The position numbers and the translations under genes are program-made. A model generated the notes under the pieces. It was given only the letters and a program-made list of their open reading frames with translations. It ran no database searches and was not told the DNA's origin. From Acidimicrobiia bacterium (GTDB taxonomy: Bacteria; Acidobacteriota; Terriglobia; Bryobacterales; Bryobacteraceae), in NCBI GenBank assembly GCA_016871315.1, contig VFZE01000001.1, positions 248,001 to 312,000 on the forward strand: 64,000 nt of DNA, given 5' to 3'. Positions 17,414 through 26,779 of the stretch are shown piece after piece (position 1 is the first letter of the stretch; each line of letters opens with the position of its first letter).

Positions 17414-18373
17414 TTGCGGCCCTTCTATCCGCTGTTCCGCAATCCACACGTGGCGACGATCGCGGCGAGCTTGTGGCCACGAACGCTCGACGAGGAGCGG
17501 TTTCCGGTGAGCGCGAGGCTCTATCGCTCAGAGCCCGAGGTGCAGGTACTGATTCACGCGCAATCGCCGGAGGAACCGAAGGCCGATGCGTTGCTGGTGC
17601 ACGGGCTGGAGGGCTCCTCCGACGCCGGATATATGCGCAGTATGGCGCAGACGCTTCTGGAGGCCGGGGTGGCGGTGCACCGGATGAACCTGCGCAGCTG
17701 CGGCGGCACCGATTTCCTCTGCCAGACTTTGTATCATGCCGGGCTGACGACGGACGTGTTCGCCTACCTGATGGAGTTGGACCGTCAAAGGCGCACGCCA
17801 GTCTACCTGATCGGCTTTTCGCTCGGCGGCAATATCGTACTGAAGCTGGCAGGAGAGCTGGGGGAAGGAGCGCACAGGATGCTGGCCGGCGTGGTGTCGA
17901 TCTCGACGCCGCTGGAGTTGGAGGCGTGCGCGCGGCGTCTGGGGGAGCGCCGGAACCGGCTGTATGAATGGCGGTTCGTGTCCAGCATGAAGAAGCGGCT
18001 GAAGCTGCGGAGGAAGATCCTGCCGGAGAGCTGGCCGTGGGACCGGCTGGACAAGATCCGGACGATTTATGAGCTGGATGACCTGTTTACGGGGCCGAGT
18101 TTCGGGTTTAGAGGCGCCCCTGAGTACTACGCGACCCAGTCGGGGGCGCGGTTTCTGGACGACATCCGCGTGCCAACGGTGCTTATTCATGCGCAAGACG
18201 ACCCGATGATCCCGTGGGAGGCGTACGCGCAGCCGGCGCTGAGGACGAACAAGCACCTGCGCCTGATGGCAGTGCCGCACGGCGGGCATATCGGGTTTCT
18301 GGCGCGGAACCTGCCGCGGATGTGGGTAGACGGGGTTGTCCGCGACATGGTGCTGGATTTGGGGAACAACTAA
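17414..18373 (+). CDS. YheT-like alpha/beta hydrolase
   Basis: 319 residues. The sequence begins FYPLFRNPHVATIAASLWPR, the characteristic start of the YheT/ABHD group, and shows ALLVHGLEGSSDAGYM (oxyanion region), MNLRSCGGTD, nucleophile Ser136 in GFSLGG, acid in HAQDDPMIP and catalytic His in PHGGHIGFL. These enzymes are putative esterases or lipases; the natural substrate is not known. The first start is TTG at 17414, close to the point where homology begins, so it is accepted; GGGAG lies directly before it. Followed 23 bp later by the permease pair. Confidence 0.88.
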   Translation: MRPFYPLFRNPHVATIAASLWPRTLDEERFPVSARLYRSEPEVQVLIHAQSPEEPKADALLVHGLEGSSDAGYMRSMAQTLLEAGVAVHRMNLRSCGGTDFLCQTLYHAGLTTDVFAYLMELDRQRRTPVYLIGFSLGGNIVLKLAGELGEGAHRMLAGVVSISTPLELEACARRLGERRNRLYEWRFVSSMKKRLKLRRKILPESWPWDRLDKIRTIYELDDLFTGPSFGFRGAPEYYATQSGARFLDDIRVPTVLIHAQDDPMIPWEAYAQPALRTNKHLRLMAVPHGGHIGFLARNLPRMWVDGVVRDMVLDLGNN

Positions 18374-18396
18374 GGCGTCCGGATCGTCTTTGATAG

Positions 18397-19644
18397 GTGA
18401 GGTTGCGGACATCCAGTTCCTTTTGGGAAGCGCTAGGTGTGGCGATGGGATCGCTGCGCGGGAGCAAGCTGCGCAGCTTCCTGACCCTGTTGGGGATCAT
18501 CCTGGCCACGACGACCCTGATTGCGGTGATGAGCGTGATCCACGGAATGGACGTCTACATCGCGCAGAACGTCTCCGACATGGGGGCAGACGGGTTCCGG
18601 ATCCTGCGGATGGCCTTCATCGGGAACTTCGATGCGAAGAAGTACATGGAGATGGTGAAGAAGAACCCGGAACTGCGGCCGGAGGAGTACGAATTTCTGC
18701 GGTCACGGGTGCGGCTGTCCAAAGAGGTGGGGATGCAGGTGTTCAAGCGGGTGGCGGCAGTGGCCGGGCCGGACCGTTTGGAGGATGTGCGGCTGCGGGC
18801 GGTGAGTCCGAATATCGCCTCGATGACCAACGTGCAACTGGCCTCGGGGCGGATGTTCACGCCGATGGAGAATGACCGGCGGATGTACGTGGCGCTCATC
18901 GGCAACGATCTGAAGGAGACGTTCTTCCCGAATGTGGACGCGGTAGGCAAGATCGTGAAGCTGGACGGGCGGAACTGGGAAGTGGTGGGCGTGGCGAAGA
19001 AGCAGGGCAGCGCGTTCGGGCAAAGCCTGGACAACTTCGTGATGGTGCCGATCGAGACGGGATTCAAGATCTACGGCTCGCGGCAGGGACTGAGCTACAT
19101 GGCGCAGGCGATCGACCAGAGCTACCTGTTCCAGGCGCAGGACGAGATCCGGATGCTGCTGCGAGCGTGGCGGCACATGCGGCCGGGGCAGGAAGATAAC
19201 TTCGCGATTGTCAGCTCCGATTCGCTAGTGAACGCCTGGGGGCAGATGACGGGGGCCATCGCGGCGACGGCAGTGGCGGTGGTGAGCGTGTTCATGGTGG
19301 TGGGGGGAGTGGTGATCATGAACATCATGCTGGCGGTGGTGACCGAGCGAACGCACGAAATCGGGATCCGCAAATCGGTGGGGGCGCGGCGGCGGGACAT
19401 TCTCTATCAGTTTCTGGTGGAGTCGGCGACGCTGGCCGCGACAGGCGGGCTGGCGGGCGTGATTCTGGCGTGGATAGTCGGGGTACTGGTGCGCAGCTTT
19501 ACGCCGATCCCGATGGCGATGCCGGTGTCGGCGGTGGTGGTTGGTGTAACGCTGTCGGCGGCGGTGGGTTTATTCTTCGGGATCTACCCGGCGCAGCGGG
19601 CCTCCAGTCTGGATCCGATTGAAGCATTGAGGTTCGAACGATGA
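18397..19644 (+). CDS. MacB/FtsX-like ABC transporter permease (first of pair)
   Basis: 415 residues, GTG start. One N-terminal membrane helix within SKLRSFLTLLGIILATTTLIAVMSV, a large periplasmic MacB core domain (about 55-280), then three membrane helices with the FtsX motif NIMLAVVTERTHEIGIRKSVGA and the end PAQRASSLDPIEALRFE. MacB-like permeases act as mechanotransmission proteins powered by a separate ATPase. No ATPase gene is found next to this pair. Its stop overlaps the start of the next permease gene by 4 bp. Confidence 0.92.
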   Translation: MRLRTSSSFWEALGVAMGSLRGSKLRSFLTLLGIILATTTLIAVMSVIHGMDVYIAQNVSDMGADGFRILRMAFIGNFDAKKYMEMVKKNPELRPEEYEFLRSRVRLSKEVGMQVFKRVAAVAGPDRLEDVRLRAVSPNIASMTNVQLASGRMFTPMENDRRMYVALIGNDLKETFFPNVDAVGKIVKLDGRNWEVVGVAKKQGSAFGQSLDNFVMVPIETGFKIYGSRQGLSYMAQAIDQSYLFQAQDEIRMLLRAWRHMRPGQEDNFAIVSSDSLVNAWGQMTGAIAATAVAVVSVFMVVGGVVIMNIMLAVVTERTHEIGIRKSVGARRRDILYQFLVESATLAATGGLAGVILAWIVGVLVRSFTPIPMAMPVSAVVVGVTLSAAVGLFFGIYPAQRASSLDPIEALRFER

Positions 19645-20882
19645 TGCGAGCATCGATAGCGACGGGCATTCCGCTGGCGATGAAGACGATCCGGGAGCAC
19701 AAGCTGCGCTCGGCGCTGACGGTGCTGGGTGTGGTGATCGGAGCGGGCGCGATTATCGGGGTGGGCTCGATCATCGCCGGGCTGGACGGCGCGATTACCA
19801 ATATCCTGAGAAGCTTCGGGACGAACACGATCATCGTGTTCAAGTTTCAGATCGGGCCGCGAATGGGGAACCTCAGCGCGGAGGAGCGCCAGCGCAAGCC
19901 GCTGACACTGGAGAACGCCAGGGCTGTGGGAGAGCGCTGTCCGTCGGTGAGGCACGTGAGCCCGTACCTGTTCCCGAACTGGAACATGATCCACAAGGTC
20001 CGCTACAAGGGCAACGATATGTTCAATATCGAGATCGGGGGAACCGAGTCCGGCTATGCGGGTGGCGGTAACGCGGAGATCAAGTACGGGCGGTTTCTCT
20101 CCGATGCCGACAACCATCACCGGTTGCCGGTTGTGGTGATCGGCGAAGACGTGCATAAGGCGCTGTTCGCGGACCTGGATCCGGTGGGGAAATGGATTGA
20201 ATTGGACGGCCATCAATTCGAAGTGATCGGGGTGATGCACCGTCCGCCGACGGCGTTCCCCGGCGAACAGGACGGCCGCGTCCTTCTGCCCTATCAATCG
20301 ATGCGGAAGATGTTCCCGAACGCGAAGGAGCACATGCTGGTGGTGGTGGCCGAGGACGGCAGGCTGGCGGCGGCGATGGATGAGATCCGCGCCGTACTGC
20401 GGATTGAGCGGCGCGTGCCCCACGACAAGCCGGACAATTTCGCGATGTCGACGGCCGAACAGATGATCGAGGATTTCCGGAAGATCACCGGAACGGTGGC
20501 TATCGTGATGGTGGTGCTGAGCTCGATCGGGCTGCTGGTTGGTGGCATCGGGGTGATGAATATCATGCTCGTTTCGGTGACGGAACGGACCCGGGAGATC
20601 GGGATCCGGAAAGCGATCGGCGCCAAGCGGATCGATATCGTGGTCCAGTTTCTTACAGAGGCTGTGGTGTTGACGGTGCTGGGCGGGGCGGCGGGGATGC
20701 TGTTCGGGTGGGGAGTTTCGGTGGCGGCGCGAGTAGTGTTTCCGTCGCTGCCAACGGCGGTGCCGTTATGGGCGGCCGTGCTGGGAGTGGCGGTCTCGGT
20801 GGGGGTGGGGCTTTTCTTCGGGATCTGGCCGGCATCGAAGGCGGCGCGGCTGGACCCAGTGGTGGCGCTGCGATACGAGTAA
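19641..20882 (+). CDS. MacB/FtsX-like ABC transporter permease (second of pair)
   Basis: 413 residues, paralogous to the preceding protein with the same plan: helix 1 in HKLRSALTVLGVVIGAGAIIGVGS, a MacB periplasmic core, and three C-terminal helices with GVMNIMLVSVTERTREIGIR and PASKAARLDPVVALRYE. The two permeases are translationally coupled and probably form a heterodimer. Downstream, 21 bp later, begin two M16-type proteins and a lipoprotein-sorting-like protein, so the whole block may serve one envelope function. The missing ATPase must be encoded elsewhere. Confidence 0.92.
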   Translation: MMRASIATGIPLAMKTIREHKLRSALTVLGVVIGAGAIIGVGSIIAGLDGAITNILRSFGTNTIIVFKFQIGPRMGNLSAEERQRKPLTLENARAVGERCPSVRHVSPYLFPNWNMIHKVRYKGNDMFNIEIGGTESGYAGGGNAEIKYGRFLSDADNHHRLPVVVIGEDVHKALFADLDPVGKWIELDGHQFEVIGVMHRPPTAFPGEQDGRVLLPYQSMRKMFPNAKEHMLVVVAEDGRLAAAMDEIRAVLRIERRVPHDKPDNFAMSTAEQMIEDFRKITGTVAIVMVVLSSIGLLVGGIGVMNIMLVSVTERTREIGIRKAIGAKRIDIVVQFLTEAVVLTVLGGAAGMLFGWGVSVAARVVFPSLPTAVPLWAAVLGVAVSVGVGLFFGIWPASKAARLDPVVALRYE

Positions 20883-20903
20883 GTTTCGCCTTACACTGAG
20901 AGA

Positions 20904-22400
20904 GTGTACAGGCGCTTATTGCTCAGGGCGGGTCTGTGTGCGTTCGCCACGGCTTCGGTAGCGCGTGCCGAATCGGCGGAGATGTTCCAGCGGATTGAGG
21001 AGTTCCGGCTGGAGAATGGCATGCGCTTCGTAGTGCTTCCCGTTGCGGGCGTGCCAAGTGTAACCATTCATATGTTCGTCGAAGCCGGAGACGTGGATGA
21101 TCCGCCCGGACGCCCTGGACTGGCGGCGAAGTTCCGGGGGCTTTACTTGATGGGGCCGGAGACTATCGGGTCCAAGTCTGCGGAAGCGGAAGCCGCGGCG
21201 CGGCGAACCGTGGAAGCCATCAGCGAACGGCTGGATCAGGAAAGATTGAAAGCTCCCGACGGCTTTTCGATCGGCGCGCAGACGGCGGAGGCGGACCTGC
21301 AGTTTGCCCTCGGGAAACTGGAGGAACTGGGCGATTCGCAGGCGTTCCTGGGGATTCAGCGGCAGCACGGGTTTATCAGCAATGCAGTGATCCTCGCCGA
21401 TGCCTCGCATTTCCAATGGACACTTCCCTCCAACCGCACCGAGATCTGGTTCAAGCTGTACGGGGAGTGGCTGCAAAAGCCGGCCTTCCGGGGATTCTAT
21501 AGAAGGCAGGATGCGGCCAAACCGGAAGCATCCCGGGCTGGGGAGAGAAGCGAATGGGCACGGCATTTGCTGGATGCTGTATTCAAGGACCATCCCTACG
21601 GGAGGCTGGCGGTGGAAACCAGCAGCGGAGCATCCCTTCAGCTTTCCCATGCGAAACAGTTTCTGCAAACCAACTACAGCGCGAACCGGATCACCGTGGC
21701 CCTGGTGGGCGATGTTGGCGCCAAGCAGGCGCGGCAGTTCGCCGCCCAGTATTTCGGAAAGATTCCCGCGCATGGTGGAGTGGAGTCAGGGGAACGCAAG
21801 GCGGCGCTCCCGGGGGAACCGCTGCGGCTGCATAAGGCGGGGCGGAGCGGGGCGGCGATCGGGTTTCTGAGGTCTGCCCATGGCGATGCCGGAGACCTAT
21901 TTTTCGCCGTGCTTGACCGGCTTTGGCAAACGGGCACGGAAAGCGAGCTGTTCCAGGACCTGGTGGTGACGCGGCGGCTGGCCGAATCGGTGCATGTGGA
22001 GGCGAATCTGCCCGGCGGACGATGGGAAAGCCTCTTCGTTCTTTATGGGGCGGCGGCGGCACGAGTGCAGGTGGAGGATCTGGAGACGGCCCTGTTGGAG
22101 GTTGTGGAGGAGGTTCGTGTGAAGCGGGTGGAGCCTGCGAGACTCAAGCAGGCGGTGAACAGGATGCGGTCGAGCCTTCTTCAGCAGTTCCTCTCGAGTG
22201 AAGGCGCGGCGACGCTTCTGGCGCGAACGGCCGCACGGCGGGAATCGGCGCGCAAGCTTGGTGAGGATCTGGAGCGGCTGAAGGCGATGACCCCAGAGAG
22301 TTTCCAACAGGCGGCCCAGCTTTACCTGAAGCCGGAAAATCGCATCGTGCTGGTGATGACGCCCACGGGCCCACAAAGGCAGGAGGCCGGCAAACAATGA
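20904..22400 (+). CDS. M16-family (pitrilysin-like) protein without zinc motif
   Basis: 498 residues, GTG start, signal-peptide-like N-terminus (about 1-23). FRLENGMRFVVLPVAGVPSVTIHMFVEAGDVDDPPGRPGLA aligns with the M16 start (here given only as landmark, residues 34-74), but the HxxEH zinc motif that should follow GLA is replaced by AKFRGLYL. The second-half M16 landmarks AVFKDHPYGR and VALVGDV are present. It is therefore a non-catalytic member, as in the inactive halves of M16B pairs. Its last 4 bases overlap the next M16 gene. Confidence 0.85.
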   Translation: MYRRLLLRAGLCAFATASVARAESAEMFQRIEEFRLENGMRFVVLPVAGVPSVTIHMFVEAGDVDDPPGRPGLAAKFRGLYLMGPETIGSKSAEAEAAARRTVEAISERLDQERLKAPDGFSIGAQTAEADLQFALGKLEELGDSQAFLGIQRQHGFISNAVILADASHFQWTLPSNRTEIWFKLYGEWLQKPAFRGFYRRQDAAKPEASRAGERSEWARHLLDAVFKDHPYGRLAVETSSGASLQLSHAKQFLQTNYSANRITVALVGDVGAKQARQFAAQYFGKIPAHGGVESGERKAALPGEPLRLHKAGRSGAAIGFLRSAHGDAGDLFFAVLDRLWQTGTESELFQDLVVTRRLAESVHVEANLPGGRWESLFVLYGAAAARVQVEDLETALLEVVEEVRVKRVEPARLKQAVNRMRSSLLQQFLSSEGAATLLARTAARRESARKLGEDLERLKAMTPESFQQAAQLYLKPENRIVLVMTPTGPQRQEAGKQ

Positions 22401-24508
22401 GCCCGCGCTTTGCTGCGATCCTCGTTATCTGCGCTTTGTGCGGCTGGAGCCAGTCAAGAACTCCCGCCGGGCCCGCATCGCCGGATCTGAATCTGGGCCT
22501 GAAGATTCCGCCGAATTCCGGATTCCGCCTGCCTCCAACCACGGAGGCCAAACTGGCAAACGGAATGCGGGTGCTGCTTTCGGCTGACTCTTCCGCGGGC
22601 CTGGTAAGCGGAGCGTTACTGATTCCCGCCGGCCATTTGATGGATCCGCCGGACAAGCTGGGGCTGGCCGCCACGGCGGCACAATCGCTGGTTATGGGAG
22701 GAACCAGAAAGCGCAGCCGCGAGAAGCTCCAGCAACAGCTCGGTGAATGGGGAGCTGTGCTGGAAGGCCGAACATACGAAGAACACCTCGAGATCTCCTT
22801 CCATTGTCTGAGCGAATACCAGGAACCCATGGTGGAGCTTCTGGGGGAGCTGCTGCGGGAGCCGGCCTACGAGCTGGAAGCAATCGAGCAGGCGATGATG
22901 GGGCTCAGAAACCGCGTGGCGTTTCAGTACCGCACAACGGAATTGACCGTCGCGCAGGCTATGGAGGAGGCGCTGCAAGCAGGCGGCGGCAAGGCACGGC
23001 GGCGCATGGAATACGGCCATTTGGATTCGATTCACCGCGAGGACCTGTTCCGCTTCCACGAACGCTTCGTGCATCCGCAAGGGGTTCTGCTTGCGCTTCA
23101 AGGGGAGTTGGAAATCCAACGCACGCAGGAGATATTGCAGCGACTACTGGGCGATTGGAAACCTGGTGGGGAATTCCGGCCGGCCGAGGTCTTTCAAGGC
23201 AAGCCGGTCGCGGGCGTGCTTGTAGTGCCAACGCCGGATGACGGCGCGGCGCGATTCCGAATCGCGCTGTCCGCGCCGGGATTCATTCGAAACATCTATC
23301 CGGCTGCTTTGCTTGCCTCGAGCGTGTTGCGCGAATACCTCAATCGGGCTATGAGTCAGGATCCTGCCTCCTCGCTCATGAATCTCTCCGCGCAGTTGTA
23401 TCTGCACCCGCGGATGAGCGTTCCGAGTTCGATCCAGATCGTCGGTAGCGTCCGCACAACCAGCGTTACCAACGCGCTGGTGCTGCTGACCGAGGCGATC
23501 AAGAAATTCAAGCTGTCGGAAGTTCCTGAGAACATCCTGGAGTCATCGCGCCGCATTGCCGCGGACGGGCTTCCTCCGCAGATCAGCATAGAAGGCGGGA
23601 TGTTCCGACATGCGGCAAGGCTGTACTTCCACGGGTTGAAACTGGATTCGGTGTCCGACTGGAGCCGCCGCTTGAATGCCATGACGCGGACGGACCTGGA
23701 GGCGGGGCTGAAGCAGATCGGTATGGCAAACCCGGCGATCGTTGTGGCCGGCGATGAGAGCGCTTTTTATCCGCCGCTGGCCAACCTAGGCATGGCGATT
23801 CACCGCTTCGACAGTTCGATTCCGCCACCTTCGCCGCTGGAGCCCAAAACCGACGCGGAAAGCCTGGCGCTAGGAAAACAGTGGATGGAGCGGATGCAGG
23901 CTGCCCTCGGTGGGCGCCAGAAGCTGGCCGCGATTCAAGATTACACCTGCAAGTTCGAAGGCATCCGCACGACCGGCAGCGGATTCGTCAAAATCACCTA
24001 CACGGACCGCTGGTTGGCGCCGGAGACATTCCGGCAGGATCAGGTGATCTCGGGTCAGGAGGTCTCCGTCTTCTATGACGGAAAGATAGCGTGGTTGGCG
24101 CAGCCCGCACGCAGCATGGCGCTGCCGCCGTCGATGCTGGAGCAGATCCGGGGCGAGCAGTTCCGGCTGCTATTCCGGCTTGCGCTGAGCGACCAGACCG
24201 AAGGCCGGACGGTAAGCTACATCGGTTCCGGAATTCTGCATATCGCCGGCAGCGGCGGCAGCTGGGTGCGTTTGGCCGTGGACGAGAATACTCACCTTCC
24301 GAAACGGTTCACCTACCGGTTGACGGAAGGGCAAAGGGTCCCCATCACGATGGAGGAGTCGCTGGAGGATTGGCGCGAAGTGGATGGAGTGAAAATGCCG
24401 GGCCGGATTGTAACGAGGCAGAACCGGCTTGTATTTTCCGATTTCCATGTAGTGGAACTGCTATTGAATTCGGGGTTGCCATCGAAGGAGCTGGAAAGGA
24501 GGCCATGA
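22397..24508 (+). CDS. M16-family protein without zinc motif, fused to a C-terminal lipoprotein-sorting-like domain
   Basis: 703 residues with a signal peptide (about 1-19). Residues ~45-460 follow the M16 pattern (KLANGMRVLLSADSSAGLVSGALLIPAG, then DPPDKLGLAATAAQSLVMGGT), but again HxxEH is absent (GLAATAAQSLVM). Residues ~480-703 form an added beta-rich domain (MQAALGGRQKLAAIQDYTCKFEG, landmarks DRWLAPETFRQD and DGVKMPGRI) resembling LolA-type outer membrane lipoprotein sorting proteins. With the previous gene it would make an M16 pair in which neither partner is catalytic. Coupled by 4-bp overlaps on both sides. Confidence 0.83.
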   Translation: MSPRFAAILVICALCGWSQSRTPAGPASPDLNLGLKIPPNSGFRLPPTTEAKLANGMRVLLSADSSAGLVSGALLIPAGHLMDPPDKLGLAATAAQSLVMGGTRKRSREKLQQQLGEWGAVLEGRTYEEHLEISFHCLSEYQEPMVELLGELLREPAYELEAIEQAMMGLRNRVAFQYRTTELTVAQAMEEALQAGGGKARRRMEYGHLDSIHREDLFRFHERFVHPQGVLLALQGELEIQRTQEILQRLLGDWKPGGEFRPAEVFQGKPVAGVLVVPTPDDGAARFRIALSAPGFIRNIYPAALLASSVLREYLNRAMSQDPASSLMNLSAQLYLHPRMSVPSSIQIVGSVRTTSVTNALVLLTEAIKKFKLSEVPENILESSRRIAADGLPPQISIEGGMFRHAARLYFHGLKLDSVSDWSRRLNAMTRTDLEAGLKQIGMANPAIVVAGDESAFYPPLANLGMAIHRFDSSIPPPSPLEPKTDAESLALGKQWMERMQAALGGRQKLAAIQDYTCKFEGIRTTGSGFVKITYTDRWLAPETFRQDQVISGQEVSVFYDGKIAWLAQPARSMALPPSMLEQIRGEQFRLLFRLALSDQTEGRTVSYIGSGILHIAGSGGSWVRLAVDENTHLPKRFTYRLTEGQRVPITMEESLEDWREVDGVKMPGRIVTRQNRLVFSDFHVVELLLNSGLPSKELERRP

Positions 24509-25305
24509 TGCGGCTGGGCGGCATCGGGTTGATGATTGTTGCCAGCGTGGCGCCGGCACAGACGATCCAGGAGCGCGGAAAGCAGACTCTCGACTCGGCC
24601 TGGGAGGCGCTCGGCGGCCACGCTTTCGCGGCGGTGAAGGACCGCGTCGAGTCCGGCAGAGTCTACTCCTTTTACCGGGCGCAACTGCGCGGGCTTTCAC
24701 GGGCGACTATTTACACACGCTACTTGACGCCGCCCGATCCTCCCGATCCCGGCGGACTCTACGTGCGCGAGCGCCAGTCGTTCGGCAAGGAAGAAGACTA
24801 CGCGATTCTCTTCGATGAGAAGCAGGGCTGGTCGATCACCTTCCGCGGCGCCCAGCCGCTGCCGGAGGAAACCGTGGAACGGTACCAGGACACGACGCGC
24901 CGGAACATCTTCTACCTGCTGCGGATGAGGAGGAATGAGCACGGGCTGATCATCGAGCACAAGGGCAGCGACATCTTCGACAACATGCCGGTCGATATCG
25001 TCGACATTACCGATTCGGAGAACATTACGCTCTCGATCTCCGTGCAGAAATCCACCAAGCTGCCGGTCCGGCAGATGTTCTACCGGCGGGATCCGAAGAC
25101 CCGACAACGAAACGAGGAAGTGACCATCTTCGGCAAGTACCGCGACGTCGGCGGAGGCGTGCAGTGGCCGTTCAACATTCAGCGGAAGCGTAACGGAGAA
25201 AAGATCTACGAGATCTTTTCCGAGAGCGTCGTCATCAACCAGGATTTGAGCGATCAGTTGTTCACGCTGCCGGCCGACATGAAGCTGCGCGCGCCGGCGC
25301 GCTAG
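24505..25305 (+). CDS. exported lipoprotein-sorting-like beta-rich protein
   Basis: 266 residues. The longer open frame upstream overlaps the M16 gene; the ATG at 24505, in an ATGA overlap with the M16 stop and with AAAGGAGG 5 bases before it, is the likely start and gives a signal peptide ending near APAQ. The mature part (ALGGHAFAAVKDRVESGR..., RYLTPPDPPD, TEYK-like beta strands, VQWPFNIQRKRNGEKIYEI) resembles the domain fused to the preceding M16 protein, so the two probably arose by duplication. Function unknown; a LolA-like fold that handles lipid or lipoprotein is an inference. Last gene of the block that starts with the permeases. Confidence 0.8.
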   Translation: MMRLGGIGLMIVASVAPAQTIQERGKQTLDSAWEALGGHAFAAVKDRVESGRVYSFYRAQLRGLSRATIYTRYLTPPDPPDPGGLYVRERQSFGKEEDYAILFDEKQGWSITFRGAQPLPEETVERYQDTTRRNIFYLLRMRRNEHGLIIEHKGSDIFDNMPVDIVDITDSENITLSISVQKSTKLPVRQMFYRRDPKTRQRNEEVTIFGKYRDVGGGVQWPFNIQRKRNGEKIYEIFSESVVINQDLSDQLFTLPADMKLRAPAR

Positions 25306-25307
25306 CA

Positions 25308-26015
25308 TCACCGAAGGTAGAACAAGCTCAGCCGGGGCAGGTTTAACCTCTCGAGCGACTGCCGGTCGAGAAACTGCTTTTCCAGCATTGCGATCTGGGG
25401 AGCAGTCATCTTGCCGCGGTGTGGACGCAGTTGCCGTTCCAACTCCTCGCGCGCCGACATCGCTTCCTCCTCGCTCTGCGCCGCGCGGGCCACCGCGATC
25501 ATACGGTCCTCCAGGCCCGTCAGGCGGTTCTCCAGCGCCTCCAGCTTCTCGTACCACTCCGCCGTTTCCGACGCCAGCCCGACGAGCGCCTCCGCCACTC
25601 CGCTTAACTCGCCGATCCCCGCCGTTCGTATCTCCGCCGCGCAGCGCCGCAAATGTCCCTCCACTTCTTCGAGGGTGAACGGAGCCTCCGCCTTCACCCC
25701 GCCGGCTGGCGCTCCCTCCACCAACCGCTCCGCTTCTTCCAGGACGGCCTGAGAACAGTAGGCCAGAGAATTCACCTCGCGCCCACGCCGCTTCTTTGTG
25801 CGCCACATCTCAAAGGACAGGTCAATCCCGCGGATCACCGCCAGCAGCGGGATACCCGCGTTCTTCCAGCTCTCGATCAGGGCCCAATCCAGCGGCGAGA
25901 GCAGAAACAGCCCCGTGCCGCGCGCCTTCTGGAAATGCTCCTCCACTTCCGTGAAGTAGTTGAAGTAATTCTGCGGCCAGCCCACTTCGCTCAGCCCTTC
26001 TGGTTGCGTCTCCAA
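25308..26015 (-). CDS. conserved acidobacterial protein of unknown function, coupled to coaX
   Basis: 235 residues. The N-terminal half contains WPQNYFNYFTEVEEHFQKAR and LLSPLDWALIESWKNAGIPL, a recognisable but uncharacterised family signature; the rest (about 115-225) is charged, Glu- and Arg-rich and probably coiled-coil. The pattern of a small folded head that resembles a helical recruitment domain plus a coiled tail is seen, not known. It overlaps coaX by 25 bp and closes the operon valS-nadC-birA-coaX-this gene. Conservation of this position suggests a link with cofactor or translation housekeeping, but no activity can be assigned. Confidence 0.8.
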   Translation of the reverse strand: METQPEGLSEVGWPQNYFNYFTEVEEHFQKARGTGLFLLSPLDWALIESWKNAGIPLLAVIRGIDLSFEMWRTKKRRGREVNSLAYCSQAVLEEAERLVEGAPAGGVKAEAPFTLEEVEGHLRRCAAEIRTAGIGELSGVAEALVGLASETAEWYEKLEALENRLTGLEDRMIAVARAAQSEEEAMSAREELERQLRPHRGKMTAPQIAMLEKQFLDRQSLERLNLPRLSLFYLR

Positions 26016-26761
26016 ATGATTTCCAGTCCTTCCATCGTCAGGTTCTCATCGGCATGGCGCAAGTGCCGCGAGCCGCCCAAAATGAGCGATGAATGTCCGC
26101 CCGTAGCCACCGCCTTGGTCCCCTCGCCGAGTTCGCGCATCAGCCGCTCCAGAATCCCGTCGATCAGGCCGATCGCCCCGAAGTATAAACCGCTCTGTAT
26201 ACTGCCCACCGTGTTCGTTCCCACCAGCTTCTCCGGCTCGCGGAAATCCACCTTCGGCAGGCGCGCGGTCCGCGCAAACAGGGCCTCGATGGAGATGCCG
26301 ATGCCAGGACAGATGATGCCGCCCAGATACTCCGCCTTCGCCGATACACAGTCGAAAGTGATCGCCGTTCCGAGATCGACAACCACGCACGGCCCGCCGT
26401 ACTTCTCATACGCGGCCACCGCGTTCACCAAACGGTCCGCGCCCACATCGCGCGGGTTGTCGTAGCGGTTCACAACCCCGGTCGCCGTCGCCTCGTTCAC
26501 GAACATCGCCTCGCGTTTCAGATACCGCCGAGACATACCGGCGAGGGTCGGATTCAGCGGCGGCACGACGCTAGAAATGATCACGCCGTGCACATTGCCC
26601 ATGTCCAGCCCGTCCACCGTGAACAGGTTCCGCAATAGCACACCCCACTCATCCTCGGTCTGCTCATGCACCGTGCGCAGCCGCCACCGGTGCTTCAATT
26701 CTTTCCCGTGAAACACACCGATAGTGATGTTCGTGTTGCCCGCATCCAGCGCCAGCAGCAT
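25991..26761 (-). CDS. coaX: type III pantothenate kinase
   Basis: 256 residues. First step of CoA synthesis, ATP-dependent phosphorylation of pantothenate. ASKHA fold signatures: LLALDAGNTNITIGVF (phosphate 1), DVGADRLVNAVAAYEKYGGPCVVVDLGTA (split landmark about 101-130, containing the adenosine and phosphate 2 regions) and GGIICPGIGIS. Type III enzymes are insensitive to CoA feedback and often use ammonium or potassium. It lies 18 bp after birA, a very common pairing. Length is normal and the ATG start is directly at the first strand. Confidence 0.96.
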   Translation of the reverse strand: MLLALDAGNTNITIGVFHGKELKHRWRLRTVHEQTEDEWGVLLRNLFTVDGLDMGNVHGVIISSVVPPLNPTLAGMSRRYLKREAMFVNEATATGVVNRYDNPRDVGADRLVNAVAAYEKYGGPCVVVDLGTAITFDCVSAKAEYLGGIICPGIGISIEALFARTARLPKVDFREPEKLVGTNTVGSIQSGLYFGAIGLIDGILERLMRELGEGTKAVATGGHSSLILGGSRHLRHADENLTMEGLEIIWRRNQKG

Positions 26762-26779
26762 CTCGCGTCTCCCTTTTTG

